Source: SIG440 sp045648205 (GTDB lineage Bacteria > Bacillota > Clostridia > Monoglobales > Monoglobaceae). From it: DNA of 16,063 bases. Position numbers and translations under genes: made by a program. A model generated the notes under the pieces. That model was not told where the DNA came from. It searched no databases and saw only the letters and a list, made by a program, of their open reading frames with translations. Positions 9,650 to 15,599 of the stretch are shown here, piece after piece. Each line of letters starts with the position of its first letter. Positions within the stretch are counted from its first letter, which is position 1. The stretch is taken from NCBI GenBank assembly GCA_045648205.1, contig JAZRNM010000020.1, positions 1 to 16,063 of the forward strand, written 5' to 3'.

Positions 9650-9678
9650 AGTATACCATTTCAGGCAGAGAAAAACAA
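9650..9678 (-). promoter_or_regulatory. Probable promoter for pncB
   Basis: On the minus strand TATACT (9650-9655) is 17 bases from TTGTTT (9673-9678), about 55 bases before the pncB start. The -10 is 5/6 and the -35 weak (TTG only). It lies just after the terminator of the YlmC/YmxH-family gene, where a new promoter is needed. Confidence 0.55.
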
Positions 9679-9700
9679 GTACTTTTCGAATTTTTTGTAC

Positions 9701-9730
9701 TAAAAATGACATTCTGTGCGAATGTCATTT
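9701..9730 (-). terminator. Intrinsic terminator of the YlmC/YmxH-family gene
   Basis: An 11-bp perfect inverted repeat (9704-9714 with 9720-9730, loop TGTGC), followed on the minus strand by a short T-run. It overlaps the stop codon of the upstream gene (9725-9727), so the 3' end of the coding region is built into the hairpin. Confidence 0.7.
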
Positions 9731-9964
9731 CAAAGATTCAATTATTATAATATCATCACCTATTTTTTTGATATTTTCCCATTTAATTATCACATCATCA
9801 TCCTTGCCCAGAAAACCCATCAACCTATACGCTCCCGGAACTGTTATCGCTGTAATTCTGCCATCCTCAAGATTGACTTCAACATCAGATATAAAGCCGA
9901 GTCTGGCTCCGTCAGATATATTTATAACCTCTTTTGTTTTCAGTTCACTTATGCTGCAATTCAT
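9725..9964 (-). CDS. YlmC/YmxH family sporulation protein (PRC-barrel)
   Basis: A 79-aa single PRC-barrel protein: SELKTKEVINISDGARLGFISDVEVNLEDGRITAITVPG, then a second beta-rich half, DDDVIIKWENIKKIGDDIIII. This is the pattern of the YlmC/YmxH family that is restricted to endospore formers and often lies near sigG; its molecular role is not established. The frame is open to a GTG at 9971-9973, but the ATG at 9962-9964 has AGGTGG five bases upstream, so the ATG is chosen. It is divergent from the sigG fragment, with about 120 bases between the two starts. Its presence supports the identification of the neighbour as a sporulation sigma factor. Confidence 0.85.
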   Translation of the reverse strand: MNCSISELKTKEVINISDGARLGFISDVEVNLEDGRITAITVPGAYRLMGFLGKDDDVIIKWENIKKIGDDIIIIESLK

Positions 9965-10020
9965 ACTTACCACCTCTCAATAAAACTTATGTCAACATCT
10001 GGTTTTATATTCATTTTGCG

Positions 10021-10050
10021 GTATATGTTTTTAATTTGGGTGAAATACTG
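10021..10050 (+). promoter_or_regulatory. Sigma-F/sigma-G-type promoter before sigG
   Basis: GTATA (10021-10025) is followed after 15 bases by TGAAATACTG (10041-10050). The sigma-F consensus is GYATA, about 15 bases, GGnnAnAnTR; ten of the eleven defined positions match, the only miss being the first G of the -10. A sigma-G reading (GTATA, 18 bases, AATACTG) is poorer. Sigma-F-driven sigG transcription is established in Bacillus. The site is about 37 bases before the sigG start. Confidence 0.6.
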
Positions 10051-10086
10051 TACTCAGGAAAAAGTTGAGAGGGGCTGATTGAAATT

Positions 10087-10389
10087 TTGGTCAACAAAGT
10101 GGAAATATGCGGAATAAACACATCAAAGCTTCCGTTTTTAAGCGAAAAACAAAAACAAGAGCTTTTTGAAAAAATACAAACGGGTGACAAAAGCGCCCGT
10201 CAGGAATTTATATATGGTAACCTTCGATTGGTTCTCAGTGTTATAAAGCGCTTTGCTGGAAGAGGAGAAAATGTTGACGATTTGTTTCAGGTAGGCTGCA
10301 TCGGATTAATAAAAGCTCTGGACAACTTTGACACATCCCATGGTGTCAAATTTTCCACGTATGCTGTGCCGATGAATGTCACTTGGTGA
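10087..10389 (+). CDS. sigG: RNA polymerase sigma-G, 5' fragment interrupted by a recombinase element
   Basis: Sigma-G directs late forespore gene expression. This 100-codon fragment is recognisable throughout: NKVEICGINTSKLPFL is the sigma-G-specific N-terminus, followed by NLRLVLSVIKRFAGRGENVDDLFQVGCIGLIKALDNFD and VKFSTYAVPM, sigma regions 2.1-2.3. Full-length SigG is about 257-260 aa and continues after VPM with IIGEIRR (region 2.4) and regions 3-4. Here homology ends at Met96 (10372-10374), followed by NVTW and a TGA. There is no internal frameshift or early stop before that point. Translation probably starts at TTG 10087, with AGGGG about 12 bases upstream; an ATT at 10084 is possible. 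The protein as encoded keeps core-binding helices but lacks promoter-recognition regions, so it should be inactive unless the gene is rejoined. No 3' half is found in the window. Confidence 0.9.
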   Translation: MVNKVEICGINTSKLPFLSEKQKQELFEKIQTGDKSARQEFIYGNLRLVLSVIKRFAGRGENVDDLFQVGCIGLIKALDNFDTSHGVKFSTYAVPMNVTW

Positions 10390-10400
10390 AATCAAAACTT
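10350..10400. other. Putative attachment-site junction (attL or attR) inside sigG
   Basis: The sigG homology breaks at or just after 10374, two codons' length before the end of the convergent recombinase (stop 10392-10394). Large serine recombinases use sites of about 40-50 bp centred on a 2-bp crossover, so the site should span this interval and include the last codons of the recombinase. The crossover dinucleotide cannot be fixed without the other junction. Confidence 0.5.
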
Positions 10401-11759
10401 AAACCTATAATATATTCTTACATCTTCTTCTGCAACCAAAATCCTTTCCACACAACTTCTGACAATTCTTTGTTGTTCCTGAAAACTCATCAGATCCCAG
10501 CTTTCTCTCAGTGTTGATAATGTTTTTTTTAGTTTTGCCTCGCTTTGACTCACAAGATTGTGTTCCTGTTCCGCTTTAATTTGTTTTTCAATATCTTCTA
10601 ACTCTGTCTTTGTTTCTTTTATTGCATCCGACAAAACAAAATCCTCACCTTCCGCAAAGACAAGATATAACCTTTTCAGTTTTTCTGCAACTTTTTTCTT
10701 TCTTGCTTCAAGAATTTCCAAAATACTTTCAGTTTTATTTTTCTCCCTGCCTTTTCTCTTTTCTTTCACAGCAACAGAAAACAAATCCTCTTTCACAATT
10801 TGTTCAAGTGCCTCCGCCCAGACACCCATATTGGAACAATTTTCATCTTTCACAAGATGAGGCTTGCTCTTGTCCCTTGAATAGCAAACAATTTTATATC
10901 CCTTGTTGCCCCATTTTTGATAGCGCATTTTTGCACCACAGCATCCACATATCAACAAACCTGTAAGCAAATTTTTGCTTTCTGTGTTTTTGTGTCCAGA
11001 TCTTTCCCGCATAATCTGCATTGCCTTTTCGTAAATTTCGAAAGAAACAATCGGTTCATGTCGACCTTTATACTCCTCACCGTTATAGCAAATGAAGCCT
11101 GCATTTGTCTTTCGTGTGAGAATTTGTCGCGCAAGTTTTTCATAGGAAAGTCCAAGCATTCTTGCGATAGCATTTGTGGAATATCCCGCGATATACAAAT
11201 CATACACCCGTCTGACCGTTTCAGCATCACTGTTTGGCACCAAAATACCTTTTTCGGCATCATAATCATAGCCAAAAGGAACTCTGCCACCGCCCATCCA
11301 ATAGCCTTCCTTTATGCGTTCTTTCATTCCCATACTTGTTCTCTCCCTGATGTTCTCACGCTCCAGTTGAGCGAAAGCCGAGAGAATTCCAAGCATAAGC
11401 CTCCCCAAAGGTGTGGAGGTGTCCATGCTCTCATTAAGGGAAATAAAGTCGACTCCGTTTGGATTAAAAACATCCTCAATCAAAAACAAGGTATCCTTCT
11501 GACTTCTTGAAAGACGGTCCAATTTGTAAACAAGAACACAACTTATTTTGCCGAGTTTTATATCCTCCATAAGTCGTTTTAGTTCAGGTCTTTCTATATT
11601 GCTGCCGCTGAATCCACCATCGATGTAATATTCATACTTTTTTATTGATTTTGAAATGCAATATGCAGTAAGCATTTCTTTTTGTGCATCAATGGAATAG
11701 CCTTCCTCTCTTTGTGCATCAGTTGAAACTCTTATATAAATCGCGGCGTACTTAGTCAT
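10392..11759 (-). CDS. Large serine recombinase (SpoIVCA-like)
   Basis: Site-specific recombinase of the resolvase/invertase superfamily, 455 aa. The catalytic domain has YIRVSTDAQREEGYSIDAQ with nucleophile Ser12, YKLDRLSRSQKDT (78-90) and LERENIRERT (132-141). The middle Recombinase domain includes MGGGRVPFGYDYD and YSTNAIARMLGLS. A zinc ribbon (Cys271, Cys274, Cys292, Cys308) follows, then a coiled-coil segment (about 340-415) as in phage integrases and SpoIVCA; SpoIVCA itself is about 500 aa. All key catalytic residues are present, so it appears active. It converges on the sigG fragment with two bases between stop codons, and its ATG overlaps the end of a 51-aa ORF (ATGACTAA), suggesting coupled translation. 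No confident promoter was found upstream. Confidence 0.93.
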   Translation of the reverse strand: MTKYAAIYIRVSTDAQREEGYSIDAQKEMLTAYCISKSIKKYEYYIDGGFSGSNIERPELKRLMEDIKLGKISCVLVYKLDRLSRSQKDTLFLIEDVFNPNGVDFISLNESMDTSTPLGRLMLGILSAFAQLERENIRERTSMGMKERIKEGYWMGGGRVPFGYDYDAEKGILVPNSDAETVRRVYDLYIAGYSTNAIARMLGLSYEKLARQILTRKTNAGFICYNGEEYKGRHEPIVSFEIYEKAMQIMRERSGHKNTESKNLLTGLLICGCCGAKMRYQKWGNKGYKIVCYSRDKSKPHLVKDENCSNMGVWAEALEQIVKEDLFSVAVKEKRKGREKNKTESILEILEARKKKVAEKLKRLYLVFAEGEDFVLSDAIKETKTELEDIEKQIKAEQEHNLVSQSEAKLKKTLSTLRESWDLMSFQEQQRIVRSCVERILVAEEDVRIYYRFKF

Positions 11760-11907
11760 TCAGGCTTTTTCCTTTTTGGAAACTTTTCTTGTTTATTCTG
11801 TCATTAACCCTTTCTATGGCAGAAGATATAACTTCATTTTCCACTTCAAATTCACCCAAAAATCCTCCAACCACTCTTTTCCCGTTTACAAACCGTGTTA
11901 TTTTCAC
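11752..11907 (-). CDS. 51-aa basic protein overlapping the recombinase start
   Basis: I do not recognise this protein. It starts at GTG (11905-11907) with AGGTGA five bases upstream. It reads MKITRFVNGKRVVGGFLGEF, then an acidic stretch EVENEVISSAIERVNDRINKK, and ends SFQKGKSLND. Its stop TAA overlaps the recombinase ATG. A beta-hairpin-like start and a helical second half are plausible. The strong ribosome binding site and the coupled overlap argue that it is translated. Small proteins encoded next to serine integrases are often recombination directionality factors (SprB of SPbeta is 58 aa), so that is one possible job, without sequence proof. Confidence 0.6.
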   Translation of the reverse strand: MKITRFVNGKRVVGGFLGEFEVENEVISSAIERVNDRINKKSFQKGKSLND

Positions 11908-11944
11908 AAAATCACCTCACTTTGATTTTAACCAGTTTTTGCAT

Positions 11945-11985
11945 AAAAAAACCTGATGTCATTCTTGAACATCAGGTTTTTTGTT
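11945..11985 (-). terminator. Bidirectional-type terminator after the P-type ATPase
   Basis: A 14-bp perfect inverted repeat (11946-11959 with 11969-11982, 9-base loop) flanked by A6-7 on one side and T6 on the other. It starts a few bases after the ATPase stop (11989) and is followed by seven Ts on the minus strand. It also separates the ATPase from the recombinase module. Confidence 0.85.
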
Positions 11986-11988
11986 TGT

Positions 11989-14607
11989 TTATTTATGATG
12001 AGTTCTTATTAATCCCAACATTTTTGAAAGTTCCATTACAACCAGCGGAACTAAAATCAAAATCAGGCATATTACATATTCCATTACGGAAAGCTTTATA
12101 AGTCCAAAAATCGAGCGAACAGGTGTGAACGCAACAAAAATTACAACCAGAATTGAAATAAATGCTGCCTTGTTGAGAGTTTTGTTTGAGAAAAATCCAA
12201 TTTTAAACAACGAATGTTCGCTGCGCATATTGAATGACTGCACCACCTGCGACAATGCCAATACCATAAAGGCCATTGTTTGACCACCCTCTGTGAGACC
12301 GGTTGCATTTTCACCTATGCGGAATGCAATCAATGAAAGAACACCAAACATAAGACCTTGCAAAGCAATCCGGACACCAAATCCGTGTGCAAATAAGCCT
12401 TCTGTCTTTGGTTTTGGATTTCTTGTCATTATATCATCTTCTACCGCTTCCATACCGAGAGCAACAGCCGGAAGTGAGTCGGTCACAAGGTTAATCAGCA
12501 AAAGTTGCATCGAAAGAAGCGGTGTTTTGTGCCACAGAAGCATAGCAAAAAATACTGTTATAACTTCACCAATATTGGTTCCGAGCAAAAATCCCACAAC
12601 CTTTTTGATGTTTGCATATATCCCTCTACCTTCTCTTACAGCATCAACAATTGTTGCAAAATTATCATCTGTCAATGTCATATCAGCAGCGCCTTTAGCA
12701 ACATCTGTTCCCGTGATTCCCATAGCGCAGCCAATATCTGCAGCCTTGAGTGCCGGAGCATCGTTAACCCCGTCACCGGTCATTGAAACCACTTGCCCAC
12801 GTCGTTGCCAAGCCTTGACAATCCTGATTTTGTTTTCAGGGGAAACCCTTGCATAAACAGCAATTTTTTCAACCTGATCGTCAAGCTCCCGGTCTGTCAT
12901 TTTGTCAAGTTCTGCTCCCGTAATCGCTCTGTCACCATCAAGCAAAATACCAAGCTCTCTCGCAATGGCTGATGCTGTTATAACATGGTCACCCGTAATC
13001 ATAACAGGCTTTATTCCCGCTTTTCGGCAGGTTTCAACTGCCGCCTTTGCCTCAGGTCTTGGCGGATCAATCATACCAACAAGTCCTGCAAAAATAAGGT
13101 CAGTTTCAAGGTTTTCACTTGTTATTTCATCCGGAATTTCATCAATCTCTTTGTACGCAATTGCAAGGACACGAAGTGCATTTTCACTCATTTTCTCAGT
13201 GATTTCCTTAGCTTTTTCTATGTCACCTTTAACGCAGCGCTGAGCCATCATATCAAATGCACCCTTGACAATGACAACATTTTTGCCACCAATTTTATTG
13301 ATTGTAGACATAAGCTTTCTGTCTGAATCAAAGGGTATTTCCGCAAGACGTGGGTTTTCTTTGTTTATTTCATCCTTTGGCATACCGTTTTTGTGAGCAG
13401 CAAGAACAATTGCGGTTTCTGTTGGATCACCAATGTGTTGTTCGTCTTCTCCGTCTAATATAACGCTGCCATCACAGCACAAAGCGCCCAATTTGAGCAG
13501 TTCTTTAATCTCTTCACTGCAATTGTCGGTTATACTTTCAACAGAATCTGCACCATCATAATATGCCTTAGTTAGCGTCATACGGTTTTGCGTAAGCGTT
13601 CCTGTTTTATCTGAGCAAATAATAGATGCGCTTCCCAGGGTTTCAACTGCAGGAAGACGTCTTATGAGTGCATTTTTCTTCACCATGCGCTGAACACCTA
13701 TGGAAAGAACGATTGTAACAATTGCAGGCAGTCCTTCAGGAATTGCAGACACAGCAAGTGATATTGCAGTCATAAAAATTTCAAGAGCAGGAATTTGGTT
13801 TGCAATGCCCACAACAAAAATTATTGCACAAGCAAGTAAAGCCATAATACCCAGATATTTTCCAAGTTGGGTAAGCTTTTGCTGTAGGGGAGTTTGTGTT
13901 TCCTCTTCGGTATCAAGCAAGTTGGCAATCATACCCATTTCGGTGTCCATTCCTGTTGCAGTGACCACAGCAGTTGCTGTGCCATAAGTAATGGAACATC
14001 CCGAAAACACCATATTGGTTCTGTCACCAATGGGCGCATTTTCTGATACCGCTGCATCAGCATCCTTTTCGCTTGGAACAGACTCACCGGTCAGTGCAGA
14101 TTCTTCAGACTTCAGGCTTGCACTTTGCAAGAGTCTTGCATCAGCGGGAACAAAATCACCTGCTTCAAGATGTATGATATCTCCGGGAACAAGCTCTGCT
14201 GCATCAATTATTCTTTCTTCTCCATCGCGAATAACTCTTGCGTGGGGTGCAGACATATTTTTGAGAGCATCAAGAGCTTTTTCAGCCTTGCTCACCTGCA
14301 TAACACCCATAACCGCATTGAGGATTACTATAAGCAGAATAAGAACCGGCTCAAAGAATTCTTTGGTATTCCCTTCAACGCAGGCAACTACAAAAGAAAC
14401 TGCCGCTGCAACCAACAAAATAAGAATCATTGCATCCTTGAATTGTTCAAAAAACCGTTGCAGAGTTGTCTTTTTCGCCTTTTCTCGAAGTCTGTTTTCT
14501 CCATACTTTTCCCTTCTTAATGATACTTCTTCCTGAGATAATCCCAAAGCAGTACTCACTCTGAGTTCATCAAGAATTTCGTCTTTTGTTCTGTTGTGGA
14601 CTGACAT
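11989..14607 (-). CDS. Calcium/manganese-type P-type ATPase (P2 subclass)
   Basis: ATP-driven cation exporter in the membrane, 872 aa from the chosen start. Residues below count from that start. TGES (173-176) is in the actuator domain. The M4 ion-site motif PEGLP is at 290-294, and the phosphorylated Asp333 lies in SDKTGTLTQN. TGDGVNDAP (610-618) forms the hinge. M5 keeps Asn678 and Glu681 (GTNIGEV) and M6 keeps NLVTD (706-710), the site-II calcium ligands of SERCA. In M8 the position aligned by eye to SERCA Glu908 is Gln787, as in PMCA/PMR1-type pumps that move Ca2+ or Mn2+. Two adjacent ATGs follow AGGAGG; the second (14605-14607) has the best spacing (7 bases). The manganese riboswitch upstream indicates a Mn2+ export role. 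A terminator follows the gene. Confidence 0.93.
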   Translation of the reverse strand: MSVHNRTKDEILDELRVSTALGLSQEEVSLRREKYGENRLREKAKKTTLQRFFEQFKDAMILILLVAAAVSFVVACVEGNTKEFFEPVLILLIVILNAVMGVMQVSKAEKALDALKNMSAPHARVIRDGEERIIDAAELVPGDIIHLEAGDFVPADARLLQSASLKSEESALTGESVPSEKDADAAVSENAPIGDRTNMVFSGCSITYGTATAVVTATGMDTEMGMIANLLDTEEETQTPLQQKLTQLGKYLGIMALLACAIIFVVGIANQIPALEIFMTAISLAVSAIPEGLPAIVTIVLSIGVQRMVKKNALIRRLPAVETLGSASIICSDKTGTLTQNRMTLTKAYYDGADSVESITDNCSEEIKELLKLGALCCDGSVILDGEDEQHIGDPTETAIVLAAHKNGMPKDEINKENPRLAEIPFDSDRKLMSTINKIGGKNVVIVKGAFDMMAQRCVKGDIEKAKEITEKMSENALRVLAIAYKEIDEIPDEITSENLETDLIFAGLVGMIDPPRPEAKAAVETCRKAGIKPVMITGDHVITASAIARELGILLDGDRAITGAELDKMTDRELDDQVEKIAVYARVSPENKIRIVKAWQRRGQVVSMTGDGVNDAPALKAADIGCAMGITGTDVAKGAADMTLTDDNFATIVDAVREGRGIYANIKKVVGFLLGTNIGEVITVFFAMLLWHKTPLLSMQLLLINLVTDSLPAVALGMEAVEDDIMTRNPKPKTEGLFAHGFGVRIALQGLMFGVLSLIAFRIGENATGLTEGGQTMAFMVLALSQVVQSFNMRSEHSLFKIGFFSNKTLNKAAFISILVVIFVAFTPVRSIFGLIKLSVMEYVICLILILVPLVVMELSKMLGLIRTHHK

Positions 14608-14620
14608 CATTTTACCTCCT

Positions 14621-14661
14621 AAAAAATAATGACTTATCTGCATTTTATACACAGATAAGTC
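14621..14661 (-). terminator. Riboswitch-controlled terminator in the ATPase leader
   Basis: Arms 14652-14661 and 14631-14640 pair over 10 bp (GACTTATCTG with CAGATAAGTC), with an 11-base loop, and are followed by ATTATTTTTT just before the AGGAGG ribosome binding site. The 5' arm shares GACTTATC with the closing stem of the aptamer, so aptamer and terminator cannot form together. Confidence 0.85.
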
Positions 14662-14740
14662 TCGTCATTCAAGATTAAAACCGGATTTTTTCGTATTGAC
14701 GGCTTAATCACACATAATGTGCTAACTACTCCCTTATTTT
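14654..14740 (-). ncRNA. yybP-ykoY manganese riboswitch
   Basis: The leader of the ATPase shows the conserved elements of this aptamer in order: AAGGGAGTAG (minus strand, from about 14736), the CCGTCAATACG segment, CCGG, and ACGAGACTT near 14665. The closing helix pairs ATAAG at the 5' end with CTTAT at the 3' end. Mn2+ binding is known to stabilise this aptamer. Here that would stop GACTTATC from joining the terminator stem, so expression turns on with excess Mn2+. Recognition is by eye from consensus loops, not a covariance search. Confidence 0.85.
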
Positions 14741-14745
14741 GGTAA

Positions 14746-14774
14746 AGTATATCACAAAGTGAATTTATTTGCAA
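14746..14774 (-). promoter_or_regulatory. Promoter of the riboswitch-ATPase transcript
   Basis: On the minus strand TTGCAA (14769-14774) and TATACT (14746-14751) are 17 bases apart, with the predicted start a few bases before the riboswitch aptamer. Confidence 0.7.
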
Positions 14775-14792
14775 GGGGAAATTTAAAAATTT

Positions 14793-15599
14793 TTACTCAA
14801 TAGCAAATATTCTTTTTGCATTTCCGCCAAGTATTTTTTCATTTTCCTCTTTGGTAAAGCCTAAATCAAAGAAATATTCCAATTCTTTCTGAACATTCCA
14901 CATTGGATAATCAGTTGCAAAAACCACACTGTCAACACCATATCTCAAGATTACATCACGTGCCAAATCTTTTTCAATGTAATAAAAACTTGACGAACAA
15001 TCCACAAAGAAATTCGGAAGTCCTGCATATTCCTTGCATGCACTGTCCCAGATTGACCATCCGCCCAGATGTGCACCTATAACTTTCAGTTTTGTATAGG
15101 TTTCGAGTATGGGAAGCAATCTGTTGGGGTTTGAATAATCATATCGGTTGTCTCCGGTATGCATCAAAATCGGCAGACCTTTTTCTTCGCAAATCTCATA
15201 AATTTTTAGCAAGCGATAGTCATCAATCTTGAACTTTTGAATATCAGGGTGGATTTTAACACCCTTGAGCCCCAGCTCAATAAGATGTTCAACATCCCCT
15301 TTGATGTCCTCACTATCCGGATGCAAAGTTCCAAGTCCTGTGAAAAAACCATTGCTTAATTCCACTTCTGAGGCAATAAATTCATTTATGCTTTTCACCT
15401 GATGAGGAGTTGTCGCAACAGACTGAACAATTGCGTGGTCAACACCGTTTTTTTTACAAACCATCATCAGGTCGGAAGTTGTTCCCTCACCAAAAGAGCT
15501 TGCCCCATAAAACGCATCTGTTGCCCCAACAGCTTTTGAAGCAATTTTTTCCGGATATATGTGACAATGAGCATCTATAACATAATAATCATTTATCAT
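14793..15599 (-). CDS. Amidohydrolase family 2 (metal-dependent hydrolase/decarboxylase-like) enzyme
   Basis: A 268-aa TIM-barrel metal enzyme of the Amidohydrolase_2 group, which includes hydrolases and non-oxidative decarboxylases. Metal and catalytic residues are visible: His11 and His13 in DAHCHIYP, His117 in GVKIHPD, His147 in LMHTGD, His177 in GAHLGGW and Asp230 in ATDYPMW. The length is typical and no signal peptide is seen, so it should be cytoplasmic. Its ATG shares one base with the stop of the acyl-CoA ligase gene (TGATG), indicating coupled translation and a shared pathway. The substrate is unknown; the neighbour suggests a carboxylic acid or its CoA thioester. No convincing terminator follows; the next feature is the ATPase promoter. 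Confidence 0.85.
   Translation of the reverse strand: MINDYYVIDAHCHIYPEKIASKAVGATDAFYGASSFGEGTTSDLMMVCKKNGVDHAIVQSVATTPHQVKSINEFIASEVELSNGFFTGLGTLHPDSEDIKGDVEHLIELGLKGVKIHPDIQKFKIDDYRLLKIYEICEEKGLPILMHTGDNRYDYSNPNRLLPILETYTKLKVIGAHLGGWSIWDSACKEYAGLPNFFVDCSSSFYYIEKDLARDVILRYGVDSVVFATDYPMWNVQKELEYFFDLGFTKEENEKILGGNAKRIFAIE

Larger units (their letters stand above)
10375..11944. mobile_element. sigG-intervening element, visible left end (recombinase module)
   Basis: DNA beginning at the sigG break and carrying a convergent large serine recombinase with an overlapping small ORF. The arrangement mirrors the skin element, where spoIVCA converges on the 5' half of sigK. The coordinates given are only the recombinase module; the true right end is not visible because no sigG 3' half and no copy of the junction were recognised in the window. 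The element could therefore extend beyond 16063, with the ATPase, amidohydrolase and acyl-CoA ligase as cargo, or the chromosome may have been rearranged after insertion. Confidence 0.65.

Noticed and set aside
9984..10010. Possible sigma-E promoter for the YlmC/YmxH-family gene (ATA, 16 bases, CATAAGTT on the minus strand)
   Set aside because: Only part of the -10 matches and the predicted transcript start falls almost on the ribosome binding site, so it is too weak to annotate.
10375..10394. Group II intron or transposon as cause of the sigG break
   Set aside because: No reverse transcriptase, transposase, terminal inverted repeat or target duplication is visible; the adjacent gene is a large serine recombinase, which explains the break better.
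11925..11953. Possible vegetative or forespore promoter before the recombinase module
   Set aside because: A TAAAAT box exists but no acceptable -35 lies 16-18 bases away, and no sigma-F/G or sigma-E pattern with correct spacing was found.
13991..14536. Plus-strand open frames opposite the P-type ATPase
   Set aside because: Low-complexity Ser/Ala/Ile-rich products with no motifs, antisense to a complete and motif-rich ATPase.
14775..14800. AT-rich palindrome after the amidohydrolase stop, considered as a terminator
   Set aside because: It is only A/T pairs without a stable GC stem or a proper U-tract following it.
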